Source: Termitidicoccus mucosus
Lineage (GTDB): Bacteria; Verrucomicrobiota; Verrucomicrobiia; Opitutales; Opitutaceae
Reading direction: 5' to 3'
Length of the DNA: 64,000 bases
Assembly (NCBI RefSeq): GCF_038725785.1
Contig: NZ_CP109796.1
Span: forward strand, 6,262,501 to 6,326,500
The position numbers were made by a program, and so were the translations under genes. The notes beneath the pieces were generated by a model that searched no databases, had not been told where the DNA came from, and saw only the letters and a list, made by a program, of their open reading frames with translations. Position 1 is the stretch's first letter. The number at the start of each line of letters is the position of its first letter. Positions 56,001-63,948 of the stretch are shown piece by piece.

Positions 56001-57336
56001 AGCCGCCGTTGTTGTTGGCACCCGTCGTCATCCGGAAGTGGGTGCCTACGGGGAAGGTCAGCGGAACGCCGGTGGGCATGGCATCGTAAAGCACGATGCC
56101 GCCCGACGGCACCGCAGTCGGCGTGGACGAGCCCTCGGGCAGGTAGGTGCCGGCCAGTTGGGTGATTTTTACGCGGCCTCCGTCGCTATATGAAACATTG
56201 AGCGCCATTTTCCCATTGGACATATCACCGGGGACGGGCCGATTGGCCAATAAATACTCGATATTGTCATACAACAGCGCCGAATTAATACCGGACTGGG
56301 TGAACTTGATGCTGAGCATGGCTTTGTTCGTAGCCTGCGGCGTGTTCAACCCGATTCTAAGGCCCTGTTGGTTCGGATTGGTGCCTGTCTTGTAATAAAA
56401 ATTATCAAAGGAAAACTCGACTTTGCGGTCAGGCTGGAAATCGCGCTTGCTGCCCAAGGCCACATTTGGCGTGCCGTTGGTCAAAGTGAATACAAAACGG
56501 TTCTCTCCGCTGTCGTCCATTACGTTGAAAAAATCCCAGCCGGTTTTGTTGGTGGAAACGGCCTGCCACTTGTCCTTGTTGTCTGCGGGATCGTCGAAAA
56601 CCATCATGTCGGTATCGATGCTTATATTATTGATGGTGGTTGGCGTGCCTTCGTCGAAGCCACCGTTGCCCTGGGTTTCGGCACGGATGACGAACGGGGC
56701 GGCGGCGGGGTCAATCGGAGCGTCAAAGGTTTGGTCGGCCAGTTTTGCGCCGTAAGCGGGGGCGGTCTGCGTCCCACCAGTGTCGCGGTAGCTGCCGCCG
56801 GTTTGCAGGACGACCACGCGTTTCTCGGCGGCGATATAACGGATGCTCAGCGCGACCGATCCGTTTTCGCACACCGGGCCTGCATCGAGCGGATATGCCG
56901 TGCCATTATAATACAAAACTCCGCCATTGCCGCCCGCCGTGACGCCCACGCCCAGCCTGTCGCCGAGGCCTACGACAAAGCGCGCGGCGTCGGGATTCGC
57001 GCGGGATTTCCATTGCAGCGAGTCGAACGAAAGCACGATGTCGCCAAACACACTGAGGCTCGACGAACTCACGAGGTTCACGTTGGGCGCCGTGCCGCCG
57101 GTGTCGCCGCCGGCCGGGTTGGCAAACACGATCCCGCCCACGCCGGCGCTCACTTGGTCGAATCCGGTGGAAAGCGTTTCGGACATTGCCGGGACAAGTC
57201 CCGTGTCGCCATCAATGGCGAGGCTGTCGATCGAGGCGCCCTGCGCGTTGGGCTGGAGGAGCAGGCAGGCTGCGGACAAGACAAGCGCGAACGCTGCCGG
57301 GCGGACGCGGGAATCGGATGCGGTGCGTGTTTTCAT
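53041..57336 (-). CDS. Large secreted GH5-Fn3-Ig-NHL enzyme with duplicated N-terminal module, copy 3
   Basis: 1431 residues with signal peptide (MKTRTASDSRVRPAAFALVL, hydrophobic to about 35). Two successive jelly-roll modules (about 35-250 and 250-465) replace the single one of copies 1 and 2. The GH5 barrel starts WPDEAQRGANVGTWL (about 468), with acid/base E in GYEILNEPN (about 598) and nucleophile in IFVGEFSSKR (about 754). Fn3 (870-960), Ig-like (963-1055), six NHL repeats (about 1060-1365) and a tail GHGHGGGAPSVW plus hydrophobic stretch plus RAGKRRGNNTKAR follow. It is divergent from LacI copy 3, whose operator lies 135 nt upstream. Confidence 0.88.
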   Translation of the reverse strand: MKTRTASDSRVRPAAFALVLSAACLLLQPNAQGASIDSLAIDGDTGLVPAMSETLSTGFDQVSAGVGGIVFANPAGGDTGGTAPNVNLVSSSSLSVFGDIVLSFDSLQWKSRANPDAARFVVGLGDRLGVGVTAGGNGGVLYYNGTAYPLDAGPVCENGSVALSIRYIAAEKRVVVLQTGGSYRDTGGTQTAPAYGAKLADQTFDAPIDPAAAPFVIRAETQGNGGFDEGTPTTINNISIDTDMMVFDDPADNKDKWQAVSTNKTGWDFFNVMDDSGENRFVFTLTNGTPNVALGSKRDFQPDRKVEFSFDNFYYKTGTNPNQQGLRIGLNTPQATNKAMLSIKFTQSGINSALLYDNIEYLLANRPVPGDMSNGKMALNVSYSDGGRVKITQLAGTYLPEGSSTPTAVPSGGIVLYDAMPTGVPLTFPVGTHFRMTTGANNNGGYQADPPATIDNLRLVGRAGGSMSWPDEAQRGANVGTWLTSGDLEVLRTWETKIVRAQLTGSAFTPIEEGVEWTFPSSGWTTLDNFLAAAKSKGLRVIIDFHNTKAIFPNSIYNTWSQETGAPGIANKNKLVSLWKSIATRYKDERSVIAGYEILNEPNPDATQTKPNGAEPLDGADAWNAILEEVVAAIRAIDHYHNIVIEPVGYANQAYLSRLKYFDPATTPGIIYSIHFYSPHEFTEQGSTIEPKWTFGFDGVSGYYYPGVFNRLTNYAPVEYTPMLLDKNYLAERLVPVVDFQTAHPDARIFVGEFSSKRWAPVNLLGQDSTWTFLRDCFDLFHYTGAEEVAHPHWDWAVHAFRLGGLEGYAGLENSNIKEEDRETAIRYPDTNKIRLYNHYMHSSNDGIEPPAYVDTLPDAQVPETAPVKPYGLASTVEGEGKIGLAWISTSRTTNYKLKRALSSGGPFIEAATISAITEPTMGYTDENLENNTTYYYVVSPVNAHGEGPDSDETHATAVNAPMPPRITAQPASQTVPDGSRVTLSVTVSGSATVTCQWYKDGVLIEDATSNTLTIEATPANAGDYMVKITNANGTTDSDTATIAVTPSGDGIFSRPVALAMDAAGDVYIVDASLHVVQTITATNGAYVYAGASGIGGFADDSGTMAKFQRPSGIAVRSGTLYIADSGNNAVRAVNDNMTATTIVSGSTAGLSNPTGIATDPGGNVYLADTDNNVIRKIAAGTNQATIVAGASGNAGVSDGSGTQALFNKPTGVTFQSSGSAASGNFLYVADTGNNTIRKIALDGGSSVTTLAGNPSLAGSLDGTGTFALFNQPEGIIVDGSGLIYVADTGNSTIREVTSAGVVTTIAGNPGTDGISGVAGFKDGTGTNAWFNHPKGIALSNDGQYLYVADTQNQAIRQIGSHNEVTTLVYATGTAPLPKVDTSYEVTHRNKTGHGHGGGAPSVWCLAALAALGAASALRAGKRRGNNTKAR

Positions 57337-57471
57337 GATTGTTGGCTCAGGGTTGTGTAGGGATGGGTGTTGTGCGAATGATGGGCGCTCGAGAAACAGG
57401 AGGGGAAGCGCGGTCAGAGAAGGGTGACGGAAGCCTTACGGACAACGCGCGAAGGATGGCAGTCGATTTTA

Positions 57472-57486
57472 GCGTTATCGTAACGC
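57472..57486 (-). promoter_or_regulatory. Predicted LacI copy 3 operator upstream of GH5-NHL copy 3 and lacI
   Basis: GCGTTATCGTAACGC is a palindrome (GCGTTA/TAACGC) around TCG, in the divergent gap: 51 nt before the lacI start and 135 nt before the GH5-NHL start. In the GH5-NHL direction it reads GCGTTACGATAACGC. Confidence 0.75.
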
Positions 57487-57537
57487 AGCGTGCTTGCGCT
57501 TGCCTTGCTTTCTGTGTCGGATTGAGTCTCTGGCGGC

Positions 57538-58551
57538 ATGAAAAACACCCCAAGAATCACGATGGCCGCAGTCGCGCGGTCGGCTAAAGTTAGCTCGATG
57601 ACCGTGTCGAGGGCGCTGCGGGATGATGATTCTATTCCCGCGAACACCCGGGAGCGGATAAAAAAAATCGCGGAAAAGCTCGGCTATCGTCCCGACCCGA
57701 TGGTTTCGCAACTCATGGCGCGCCTGCGCGTGAGCCGGACCGTCGGCACGATGCCCATTGCATGGCTCACGGCGCATCCCGCGGAAAACACGTGGCGCGG
57801 GCTTCCCACCAGCGGGGAAATTTACACCGGGGCTCGCGCACGGGCTGAGCAACTCGGTTACCGCTTGGAAGCGTTCTGGCTGCGGGCGCCCGGCATGACA
57901 GGGCGGCGCATGAGTGACATTTTATACAGCCGCGGCATTCGCGGCATCGTCATCCCTCCGTTGCCCGCCGGAGGCGGCACGATCGATTTGGCGTGGGAGC
58001 GTTTTGCGTGCGCCACCTGCGGCTATTCGCTCCGGCAGCCCGTGCTCCACCGCGCGTGCAGCCACCAGTTTCACGCCGCGCGCATCGCATGGGACAACTT
58101 TGCCAAACTGGGCAAACGGCGCATCGGCCTCGCGTTTTCCGTGGCGTGGGACCGGCAGCTCGACGGGCATCTGCTCGCCGGATTCTTGCGTGAACAGCAC
58201 GACGCGACCGCCTCACGTCGCGTACCGCCGCTCGTCGCACCGGCGCTCACGCGCGAGGTGTTCATGCGGTGGTTTCGCCAGCACCGGCCCGACGCCATCC
58301 TCGGCGCTCCTCAGGCGCGCGATTGGCTGCGGGATGCCGGAGCGGCGGAAAAATGCGCGCTCGCGCTGATCAATATCGAGGACGGCGACGGCACCTTCCG
58401 GGGCGTCAACCACCATTTGCGCGAACTCGGAGAGTCCGCGGTTGACCTCGTCGCCGTCCAGCTCAGCTCCAATCAGTCCGGGATTCCCGCCGTGCCCAAG
58501 GTGGTGCTGGTGGAATGCTCATGGCACGAGCCGGTGGCGGCGTTACGATAA
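57538..58551 (+). CDS. LacI family transcriptional regulator, copy 3
   Basis: 337 residues, paralogous to copy 2: HTH ITMAAVARSAKVSSMTVSRAL, linker YRPDPMVSQLMARLR, sensor-domain FACATCGYSLRQPVLHRACSH, and the end VPAVPKVVLVECSW are all shared. Its stop codon lies inside the second operator (58540-58554), which is the exact reverse complement of the operator upstream of its start. It probably represses GH5-NHL copy 3, itself and the downstream BNR_4/dehydrogenase/TonB-receptor genes. The conserved paired cysteines in both paralogs may contribute to ligand or metal binding, which is inference. Confidence 0.94.
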   Translation: MKNTPRITMAAVARSAKVSSMTVSRALRDDDSIPANTRERIKKIAEKLGYRPDPMVSQLMARLRVSRTVGTMPIAWLTAHPAENTWRGLPTSGEIYTGARARAEQLGYRLEAFWLRAPGMTGRRMSDILYSRGIRGIVIPPLPAGGGTIDLAWERFACATCGYSLRQPVLHRACSHQFHAARIAWDNFAKLGKRRIGLAFSVAWDRQLDGHLLAGFLREQHDATASRRVPPLVAPALTREVFMRWFRQHRPDAILGAPQARDWLRDAGAAEKCALALINIEDGDGTFRGVNHHLRELGESAVDLVAVQLSSNQSGIPAVPKVVLVECSWHEPVAALR

Positions 58552-58554
58552 CGC
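58540..58554 (+). promoter_or_regulatory. Predicted LacI copy 3 operator upstream of the BNR_4 operon
   Basis: GCGTTACGATAACGC is the exact reverse complement of 57472-57486. It overlaps the lacI stop codon (58549-58551) and lies 40 nt upstream of the BNR_4 start. Confidence 0.75.
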
Positions 58555-58594
58555 AAACACGCCTTTGCCCGCCGGAGCCGGCGCGTTTTTCGTG

Positions 58595-59992
58595 ATGCCA
58601 ATGATGACGCGCACCACCCCGGACGCTCCCGCATCCCCCAGCAACGCCACGGCAGATCGCACCGTGCTGCCCGCCCCGGTCAATGGTTACCGGGGCATCT
58701 GGTATGCCCTCGGCTATGTGTATGAGCACGGCGACAAATACTCCGGCGGACTGGGGACATATACCGCGGACCACGTGCCGATGGCGGTTTACGCCCCGGC
58801 GGTCAAAAAAACCTTTTTCACCTACGGCGGCACGACCGGCGAGACGCAGCGGCAGCTCGTCATCATGGTCTCCTACTATGACCACGCGCGGCACGAGATT
58901 CCGCGCCCGGTGGCGCTGCACACCGACATCGGCGTGGACGACCCGCACGACAACGCCACGCTGCATATCGACGCGGACGGTCATATATGGATTTTCAAGA
59001 GCGGTCGCGCGCTCATGCGGCCCGGCATTATATACAAAAGCCGTGCGCCTTATTCCATTGAAGCGTTTGAAAACGTCTCACAGCAGGAGTTCACCTATCC
59101 GCAGGCGTGGCCTGTTGACGGCGACGGATGGCTGATGCTGTTTACCAAATATCGGCACGCGCAGCCGCCCCACCTGCACCGCGAGCTGTATTGGAAAACC
59201 AGCCGTGACGGCCGCGGCTGGAGCGCCGACACCAAGCTCGCGGGCTTCGGCGGCCACTATCAGGTCAGCGCGCGCGCCGGCCGGAGAATCGGCACGTTTT
59301 TCAACTGGCATCCCGGCGGCGACAATGACCGGCGCACGAATATCTACTATGCGCAGACAGACGATTTTGGCAAAACTTGGACCAATGTCGCGGGCAAACC
59401 CCTCGCGCTGCCGCTCCCGGGGCCGGTCAACGACGCGCTGGTCGAGGATTTGCAATCGCATGGACGACTCGCTTACACCAGCGACCTCAATTTCGACGAA
59501 ACCGGCGCCCCTGTGCTGCTTTTTGTGACAAGCAGCGCCGCCGAACCCGGTCCGAGGGGCGAGCCGCGCGAGTGGACGACACTGCATTGGCGTGACGGCG
59601 CATGGCGTCGTCGCGTCGTCACCACAACGGGTCATAATTACGACATGGGCAGCCTCTACGTGCATGGAAAGAAGTGGGGCATCGTCGCGCCCAGTGAGCG
59701 CGGTCCGCAGGCGCCGTGGGCCGGCGGCGAGATGGCGCTTTGGGTTTCGCCCGACGAAGGCGCGACATGGAAACGCGACGTCCAGATAACAAAAAACAGC
59801 CTGTATAATCATAGTTACGCCCGCCGCCCGATCGGCGCGACGGACCCGTTTTATTCATTCTGGGCCGACGGCGATCCCACGAGGATGAGTCGTTCGCATC
59901 TCTATTTCTGCGACTCCACCGGACGCAACGTCTGGCGGCTTCCCTACAACATGGACGCCGCAACCGCCAAACCGGAAAAGATCCGGACATGA
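58595..59992 (+). CDS. BNR_4 family protein (beta-propeller, sialidase/lyase-like)
   Basis: 465 residues from the ATG at 58595 (further ATGs at 58601 and 58604); the frame upstream crosses the operator and lacI. It begins the family core with NGYRGIWYALGYVYEHGDKYSGGLGTY (split by the GIWY motif), followed by repeated propeller blades with Asp-box-like segments (DFGKTWTN, DEGATWKRD, TSRDGRGWS). PF15892 members include ulvan/rhamnogalacturonan-type lyases and other uncharacterised glycan enzymes; exact activity is not readable. There is no convincing signal peptide, so it may act in the cytoplasm. It is 10 nt upstream of the dehydrogenase gene. Confidence 0.75.
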   Translation: MPMMTRTTPDAPASPSNATADRTVLPAPVNGYRGIWYALGYVYEHGDKYSGGLGTYTADHVPMAVYAPAVKKTFFTYGGTTGETQRQLVIMVSYYDHARHEIPRPVALHTDIGVDDPHDNATLHIDADGHIWIFKSGRALMRPGIIYKSRAPYSIEAFENVSQQEFTYPQAWPVDGDGWLMLFTKYRHAQPPHLHRELYWKTSRDGRGWSADTKLAGFGGHYQVSARAGRRIGTFFNWHPGGDNDRRTNIYYAQTDDFGKTWTNVAGKPLALPLPGPVNDALVEDLQSHGRLAYTSDLNFDETGAPVLLFVTSSAAEPGPRGEPREWTTLHWRDGAWRRRVVTTTGHNYDMGSLYVHGKKWGIVAPSERGPQAPWAGGEMALWVSPDEGATWKRDVQITKNSLYNHSYARRPIGATDPFYSFWADGDPTRMSRSHLYFCDSTGRNVWRLPYNMDAATAKPEKIRT

Positions 59993-60002
59993 TTATATAA
60001 AA

Positions 60003-61046
60003 ATGAAATCCTCCAGCCCCGCATCACCCCGGACAGCACATCGCATTCTTTTCGCGATGTCCGGCGGCGCGTTGACAACGTTCCTGCCCGGTTTCGACCC
60101 GGACGTATTTTCGCCGCGCACCTGTCGCTGCATGCCGACCGACGGAATGGATGCGGAAACGTGGAAAAAACTGCTTTTCGAATACCGTCCGACCATTCTC
60201 GCAAGCTGCTGGGGCACGCCGCGCATCCCCGGTGAGTTCATCGATGCGCCGGAATTTTCGCTGCACTATCTCTGCCACCTCGCAGGCACGGTCCGCTACG
60301 TCGCTCCGCGCCGCCTGCTCGAAAGGGACGTGCTCATATCGAACTGGGGCAATACCATCAGCCACACCATCGCCGAACACGCCGTGCTGCTGACGCTGGC
60401 CGCGCTGCGTTGCACGCCGGAGTGGCGGAAGATCTTCACGCTGCCTGAAAAAGAACAAAATGCCGCCGTGCGCGCGCTACCCACCCGCAGGCTTTGCGGC
60501 AAGCGCGTCGGACTGCACGGCTTCGGGGCTATCGCGCGCGAACTCGTCCCCTTGCTCAAGGCGTTTCATGCGGAAGTGCTGACGCATTCCGATGGCGTGC
60601 CTGTCGAAGAACTCCGACGCTGCGGCGTGCGGCCCTGCGCCACCATGGAGGAATTGTTTGCCAGCAGCGACGTGCTCATCGAATGCAAGGCGCTCACCGA
60701 GCGGACGCGCAACCTCGTCACCGGCCGCGTGCTTTCGCTGCTCCCGCGGGATGCGGTATTCGTGAACATCGGACGCGGCGCGGTCGTGGACGAGGACGCG
60801 CTCGCCCGGCTTGCCGCCGAAAAACGCATCCGCGTGGCGCTCGACGTGTTCGCGCAGGAGCCGCTCCCGGTGACATCGGAACTGCTCGCCACCGAAGGCA
60901 TTGTACTCTCCCCGCACATCGCCGGTCCCACGCTGGATTCGCTGCCGGATTGCGGACAACTGGCGCTGCAAAACATCCGCCGCTACCTCGATGGAAAGGA
61001 AATCGAGGCCGCTGTCACCCCTGCCGTCTATGACCGCGCCACGTGA
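60003..61046 (+). CDS. D-isomer-specific 2-hydroxyacid dehydrogenase family protein
   Basis: 347 residues. The substrate-binding domain lies at both ends and the NAD-binding Rossmann domain is central: VGLHGFGAIARELVPLL (G-x-G-x2-A), CKALTERTRNLV, FVNIGRGAVVDEDAL, DVFAQEPLPVT (catalytic Glu) and SPHIAGPT (catalytic His). It is expected to interconvert a 2-hydroxy acid and 2-oxo acid with NAD(P)H. The N-terminal 45 residues are more divergent. It overlaps the region leading into the TonB receptor by a few bases and probably belongs to the BNR_4 operon controlled by LacI copy 3. Confidence 0.9.
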   Translation: MKSSSPASPRTAHRILFAMSGGALTTFLPGFDPDVFSPRTCRCMPTDGMDAETWKKLLFEYRPTILASCWGTPRIPGEFIDAPEFSLHYLCHLAGTVRYVAPRRLLERDVLISNWGNTISHTIAEHAVLLTLAALRCTPEWRKIFTLPEKEQNAAVRALPTRRLCGKRVGLHGFGAIARELVPLLKAFHAEVLTHSDGVPVEELRRCGVRPCATMEELFASSDVLIECKALTERTRNLVTGRVLSLLPRDAVFVNIGRGAVVDEDALARLAAEKRIRVALDVFAQEPLPVTSELLATEGIVLSPHIAGPTLDSLPDCGQLALQNIRRYLDGKEIEAAVTPAVYDRAT

Positions 61047-61108
61047 TGTTTAAGGCGCGCGATGCGATCATAATTTTCTCCAAGAACCCAATAAAACGCC
61101 CATCCCAA

Positions 61109-63946
61109 ATGAAAACTGTTGAAATATCTGACACACGTTACCCTACTGCCGCATGCGTTGAAATGCCCCGCGCGATGCGTCTTCATCTGCCCTTCTGGCT
61201 TGGCTTGGTCATGATTTTTGCCGCGACGTTGCGTGCCCAGCAAGCGCCGGCGAATGCAGCGGATGACGACGAGCTTGTCATCCTGTCACCCTTCGAGGTA
61301 AGGACGGACCGCGATGTCGGCTACGCCGCTGCCAGCGCGCTGACCGGCACGCGCACCGACAGCCTCATCAAGGAAACGCCCATCGCCATTTCCATCGTCA
61401 CACGCGAGTTGCTGGACGACCTGAATCTAACCGACAGCATGGCCATCGCCGAGTGGGCCAACAACACCCTCCCTGCGGACTACAGTTCCAACGAATCCTT
61501 CGCCGCCAACGACATGCAGGTGCGATTCCGCGGCGTCGGCGCCACGCTGCCCACGCGCAATTATTTCCTCTGGTATGATAATTCCGACAGCTACAACACC
61601 GAGCGCGTGGACTTTGCGCGTGGCCCCAACGGCGTGCTCTTCGGCGACGGCAACCTCGGCGGCATCGCCACCACGTGGACAAAGCGCGCCAAGCTGAACA
61701 AAAACGAGAGAAAACTGGCGTTTGCCGCCGACAACTACGGTGGCTACCGCGCGACCCTCGACGTCAACCAGGCCATCGGCAAAAACGTCGCCGTGCGGGT
61801 GAACGCGCTCACACAGCACACGGAGAACTGGCGCGACGGCGTGGAGGGAAAGCGCGAGGGCGCGCACCTCGCTGCCACTTGGCGCATCACGCGCAACACC
61901 AGCGTCCGCGTCGAGGGCGAATGGGCGCAGCGCAGAGTCCCCCTGTATGCAACCACGTATGCGGAAAGGATGTCCTACTGGGACGGCACCTCCTATTACG
62001 ACGCCAAGGACAATGCCAGCTTCAAACCCGGCACAGCGCAGGGTGCGCAGCGCACCGGCTCCGTCTCCTCCGACCGCCACTGGCTCTGGGTGCCCGCTGT
62101 CCCCCAGGCCGGCTACAGCAACTGGTCGCAAACCTACCGGAGCAACGGCACCGGTGTCCGCATGGACATCAATCCAAACCCATACATAGCCGGTGTGCCC
62201 CTGCTCCCCTACGTCGAATACAACCTGCAGCCGACCAACGACGTGGTAAACGCCAAATACCACACCTACACCGCCTACATCAGCCACCGCATCACGCCGG
62301 GCCTGTCCGTCGAACTGGCCTACAACCAGCTCAGAACCGACAAGGACGGCACCAGCGACCAGGCCGTGCAATGGAACGAAGGCAATGAATACAGAATCGA
62401 CCTGAACAAATACCTGCCGAACAAGGACGCCGCCGGTAATTTCATCCTCAATCCCAAATTCGGCAAACCTTACTCCGACCAGCGTCTCTCCCAGTTTGAG
62501 TCCGGCTCGTTTGTGCGCGATCTGCGCCTGTCGCTGAGCTGGCAGTTTGACAAAAGACACATCTCGGAAGCCCTCAGCGTGCTTGCCGGCTCCCGCTGGA
62601 ACGACACCTACCAGCGCGGTTACGTCCTTGCGAAAATCGAGAACAACACACCGGGCCTCACCTACGCCCGCATCCGCCTTTACTGGGACGAACCGCAGCG
62701 CTACAATACCAACGCCGCGGCCACCGCGATCCAGGCGGCCGCCGGCGCACCCTACGGCTGGCGCACGACCAACCGCACCGACTCCTCGCAGGACCTGATG
62801 TATGCGCAGGTAGTCAGCTCGACCAAGCTGCTGGCGCGGCGGCTGAACGTCATTCTCGGCGCGCGTTACGACAAATACGAAGGCCGCCAGCGCGCCGGTG
62901 CCACCTCGGGTAAATACGGCTACGACGCCACCGGCTACCCGATCATACAAGACGAGCCATATGTTGACGCCGATCCCGTGAGCTACAATGCCGGGCTGGT
63001 CTTCCGTGTCACGCCAAGCATCGGTGTTTACGGCAGCTATGCCGAGTCCTTCTCCATCCCGGTCGCCGGCCCTGGAAACATTGATGGCAGCCCGTCGAAA
63101 GTCGCCACCAGCGAATCCCGCGAGTTCGGCGTCAAGTTCGAATTTTTCGACGGCAGGCTCTCCGGCGCGATCAATTATTATAATTCGCGGCAGGTCGGAC
63201 GCTACGCCTATGAAAGCCAGCGGCGCACGGAAATAAACCAAATATGGAATATCATGGGGCTTCCCGACAACGAAATTCCTTCCTATCGCGACACGCAGGA
63301 TTACGTGGGCAACGGCTACGAGTTGGATCTCGTTGCCAATCCCTCCAAAAGCCTCCGCATCATGGCCAATCTAGCCCTCCCCGAGACCGAGGCTGATGAC
63401 CTGATGCCCGGCCTGCGCAATTATTTCAACACCCACGTGACGGCGTGGCAGGCGGCGGCGGACGACCCATCCATGCCGGTCACCGACGCGGACCAGATCA
63501 GGACGCACATCGACTCCATCCGTACCACGCTCAACACGCTCACGCCGGGCACCAAGCTCAACAACACCGTCAACTACAGCGCGAACCTCTATGGGACCTA
63601 CACATTCCAAGGCGGGTTTCTGAAGCGCCTTGCCATCGGTCTCGGTGCGAACATCCGCGGGCGCAACAAAATCAGCGCCTACAGCAACGATGCCTACAAT
63701 TATATCTACGCCGACAGTTATGTTGTGTATAGCGGACACATTTCCTACAGCAAACGCTTCGGCAAAGTGAACGCGCGCTTCCAACTCAATATCGCCAATT
63801 TGCTGGACAATGACGACCGGGTTTACACCGGCAGCCAGAATTACCGCGAGGGCGGAATAACGGCCAATCCCATCATCACGGTGCCCGGCGCGTTTCGTTA
63901 TATTGATCCGCGAAAAATCACCTTAACGGCCTCGTTTACCTTTTAA
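61109..63946 (+). CDS. TonB-dependent outer-membrane receptor, copy 3
   Basis: 945 residues from the ATG at 61109 (MKTVEISDTRYPTAACVEM); an ATG at 61163 or 61175, closer to the hydrophobic signal sequence LHLPFWLGLVMIFAATLRA, is possible. TonB-box-like DDELVILSPFEV is followed by a plug with ASALTGTRTDSLIKETPIAISIV and FARGPNGVLFGDGNLGG, and a barrel ending KITLTASFTF. It is closely related to receptor copy 2 across the whole length. It is the third gene after the LacI copy 3 operator and should take up the oligosaccharide recognised by that system. Confidence 0.93.
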   Translation: MKTVEISDTRYPTAACVEMPRAMRLHLPFWLGLVMIFAATLRAQQAPANAADDDELVILSPFEVRTDRDVGYAAASALTGTRTDSLIKETPIAISIVTRELLDDLNLTDSMAIAEWANNTLPADYSSNESFAANDMQVRFRGVGATLPTRNYFLWYDNSDSYNTERVDFARGPNGVLFGDGNLGGIATTWTKRAKLNKNERKLAFAADNYGGYRATLDVNQAIGKNVAVRVNALTQHTENWRDGVEGKREGAHLAATWRITRNTSVRVEGEWAQRRVPLYATTYAERMSYWDGTSYYDAKDNASFKPGTAQGAQRTGSVSSDRHWLWVPAVPQAGYSNWSQTYRSNGTGVRMDINPNPYIAGVPLLPYVEYNLQPTNDVVNAKYHTYTAYISHRITPGLSVELAYNQLRTDKDGTSDQAVQWNEGNEYRIDLNKYLPNKDAAGNFILNPKFGKPYSDQRLSQFESGSFVRDLRLSLSWQFDKRHISEALSVLAGSRWNDTYQRGYVLAKIENNTPGLTYARIRLYWDEPQRYNTNAAATAIQAAAGAPYGWRTTNRTDSSQDLMYAQVVSSTKLLARRLNVILGARYDKYEGRQRAGATSGKYGYDATGYPIIQDEPYVDADPVSYNAGLVFRVTPSIGVYGSYAESFSIPVAGPGNIDGSPSKVATSESREFGVKFEFFDGRLSGAINYYNSRQVGRYAYESQRRTEINQIWNIMGLPDNEIPSYRDTQDYVGNGYELDLVANPSKSLRIMANLALPETEADDLMPGLRNYFNTHVTAWQAAADDPSMPVTDADQIRTHIDSIRTTLNTLTPGTKLNNTVNYSANLYGTYTFQGGFLKRLAIGLGANIRGRNKISAYSNDAYNYIYADSYVVYSGHISYSKRFGKVNARFQLNIANLLDNDDRVYTGSQNYREGGITANPIITVPGAFRYIDPRKITLTASFTF

Positions 63947-63948
63947 TC

